A stretch of DNA of 64,000 nt from Dillenia suffruticosa. Lineage: Eukaryota > Streptophyta > Magnoliopsida > Dilleniales > Dilleniaceae. The stretch is from the NCBI GenBank assembly GCA_033439265.1, contig JAVTVX010000015.1, positions 20,947,947 through 21,011,946 on the forward strand. Reading direction: 5' to 3'. The position numbers were made by a program, and so were the translations under genes. Shown piece after piece: positions 63,071 through 64,000 of the stretch (the stretch's first letter is position 1; each line of letters opens with the position of its first letter). The notes below the pieces were generated by a model. It was not told where the DNA came from and did no database searches. It saw only the letters and a list, made by a program, of their open reading frames with translations.

Positions 63071-63753
63071 TTTTTAGACAGAGCCGGTATACATAAGATT
63101 AATAGTTTTACCATACTTAATATGAAAATTGATTTCTTGATTAAAACTATGACAACTAATCAATTTAATACTGTGACTAACCAAATTTTATATTGTGATT
63201 CGTATGGTGATTCTATTCACATGACTTTTGAGTGTTTGTAGGTACAACAAATAAACTATATTTCTAATTTTGGCATATCTCAGAATAACCCATATTCCAA
63301 TAGATATAATCCTGGGTAGAAGAATCATTCTAACTTTTCATATAGTCAAGGAGTATCACCATCAAATAATCTACCAAATTATAACTTGATAATACAGCTT
63401 CTAACCAGTATGATTGGTCTAATAAATATGAAATTCCTAGACAGAAAGCCGGTGTACATAAGATTGATAGTTTTACCATACTTAATATGAAAATTTATTT
63501 CTTGATTAATACTATGACAACTAATCAATTTAATACTGTGACTAACCAAATTTTATATTGTGATTCGTATGGTGATTCTATTCACATGACTTTTGAGTGT
63601 TTGTAGGTACAACAAACAAACTATATTTCTAATTTTGGCATATTTTAGAATAACCGATACTCCAATACATATAATCCTGGGTGGAAGAATCATTCTAACT
63701 TTTCATGTAGTCAAGGAGTATCACGATCAAATAATCTATCAAATTTTAATTCA
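63024..63753 (+). repeat. 365-bp tandem duplication over Athila gag zinc knuckle
   Basis: Two units (about 63024-63388 and 63389-63753) with a 365-bp offset: CCATACTTAATATGAAAATT starts at 63111 and 63476. Each includes a degenerate knuckle (CDSYGDSIHMTFECL) and the QQINYISNFG segment. The copies are more than 90% identical by eye, so the duplication is younger than most of the decay. Confidence 0.9.
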
Positions 63754-64000
63754 GGGAATCCGCAACTACAACAAAGGGAGAACATGGCAACGTGGGCAAT
63801 GACATTTGAATGTTTGGCAACAAGGACAAATGAAAGGATCGAGAGGATTAAAAGTAAAATTGATTAATTGGCTAACACCTTGCATTCTCGTGTGCTAGGT
63901 AGACTATCTAGTGATACTAAGAAGAACCTTGGAGAGTAGACCAAGGCCATTTCATTGAGAAGTGGGAAGTAATTATAGAAGATGTCAATTCGGTCCACGA

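Larger units (their letters stand above)
60461..64000 (+). mobile_element. Athila-type Ty3/gypsy element, 5' part
   Basis: A long 5' LTR, a degenerate tRNA-Asp type primer site and a gag region on the plus strand; the element continues past the window. The gag contains several interruptions and a 365-bp tandem duplication. Broken fossil; age not measurable without the 3' LTR. Confidence 0.8.

Overview
This window is nuclear DNA from a flowering plant, almost certainly a eudicot. It is AT-rich, has GT-AG introns and is crowded with plant retroelement families: Ty1/copia, chromovirus, Tat and Athila types of Ty3/gypsy, L1- and RTE-type LINEs, and tRNA-derived SINEs. A short insert matches plastid atpB. 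I see no bacterial-style operon, CRISPR array or rRNA gene. I cannot name the species from sequence alone.

One host gene dominates. An orthologue of Arabidopsis IREH1 (IRE HOMOLOG 1, an AGC-family Ser/Thr protein kinase) lies on the minus strand, with start codon at 43123 and stop codon at 15817. I could place 17 coding exons. All introns are GT-AG, every phase matches, and the exons give one open frame of 1278 residues, close to the known family length. Intron 1 is about 10.2 kb, intron 4 about 3.9 kb and intron 6 about 4.9 kb.

Layout. (1) 1-7523: a recent copia element on the minus strand (1253-6847) carrying a nested solo LTR (4887-5315). It abuts a chromodomain gypsy remnant and its LTR (6848-7523). 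(2) 7745-12450: a decayed Tat-type gypsy remnant holding a nested 2-kb non-autonomous LTR element (8573-10621) and a 56-bp tandem array. (3) 12537-13567: an L1 LINE 3' fragment and a very small poly-A retroposon with an 11-bp target duplication. (4) 13568-15440: AT-rich spacer. (5) 15440-43250: IREH1. Its introns hold two SINEs with target duplications, LINE pieces, a gag-only gypsy derivative (32883-34752), a gypsy LTR beside an intronless piece of CTR9/VIP6, a DUF3444 J-protein piece joined to RTE LINE reverse transcriptase, and the plastid atpB piece. (6) 44330-46496: LINE RNase H remnant and a solo gypsy LTR. (7) 48815-59981: a Tat-type gypsy element on the minus strand with a nested 3.7-kb solo LTR. 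(8) 60461-64000: the 5' LTR and gag region of an Athila-type element that runs off the window.

I did not find a convincing new biological system. The observations most worth a second look are the CTR9 cDNA fragment lying inside a gypsy remnant, the DUF3444/LINE chimera, the very long solo LTR, and the 365-bp duplication over the Athila gag zinc knuckle. LTR elements are described only as fossils.
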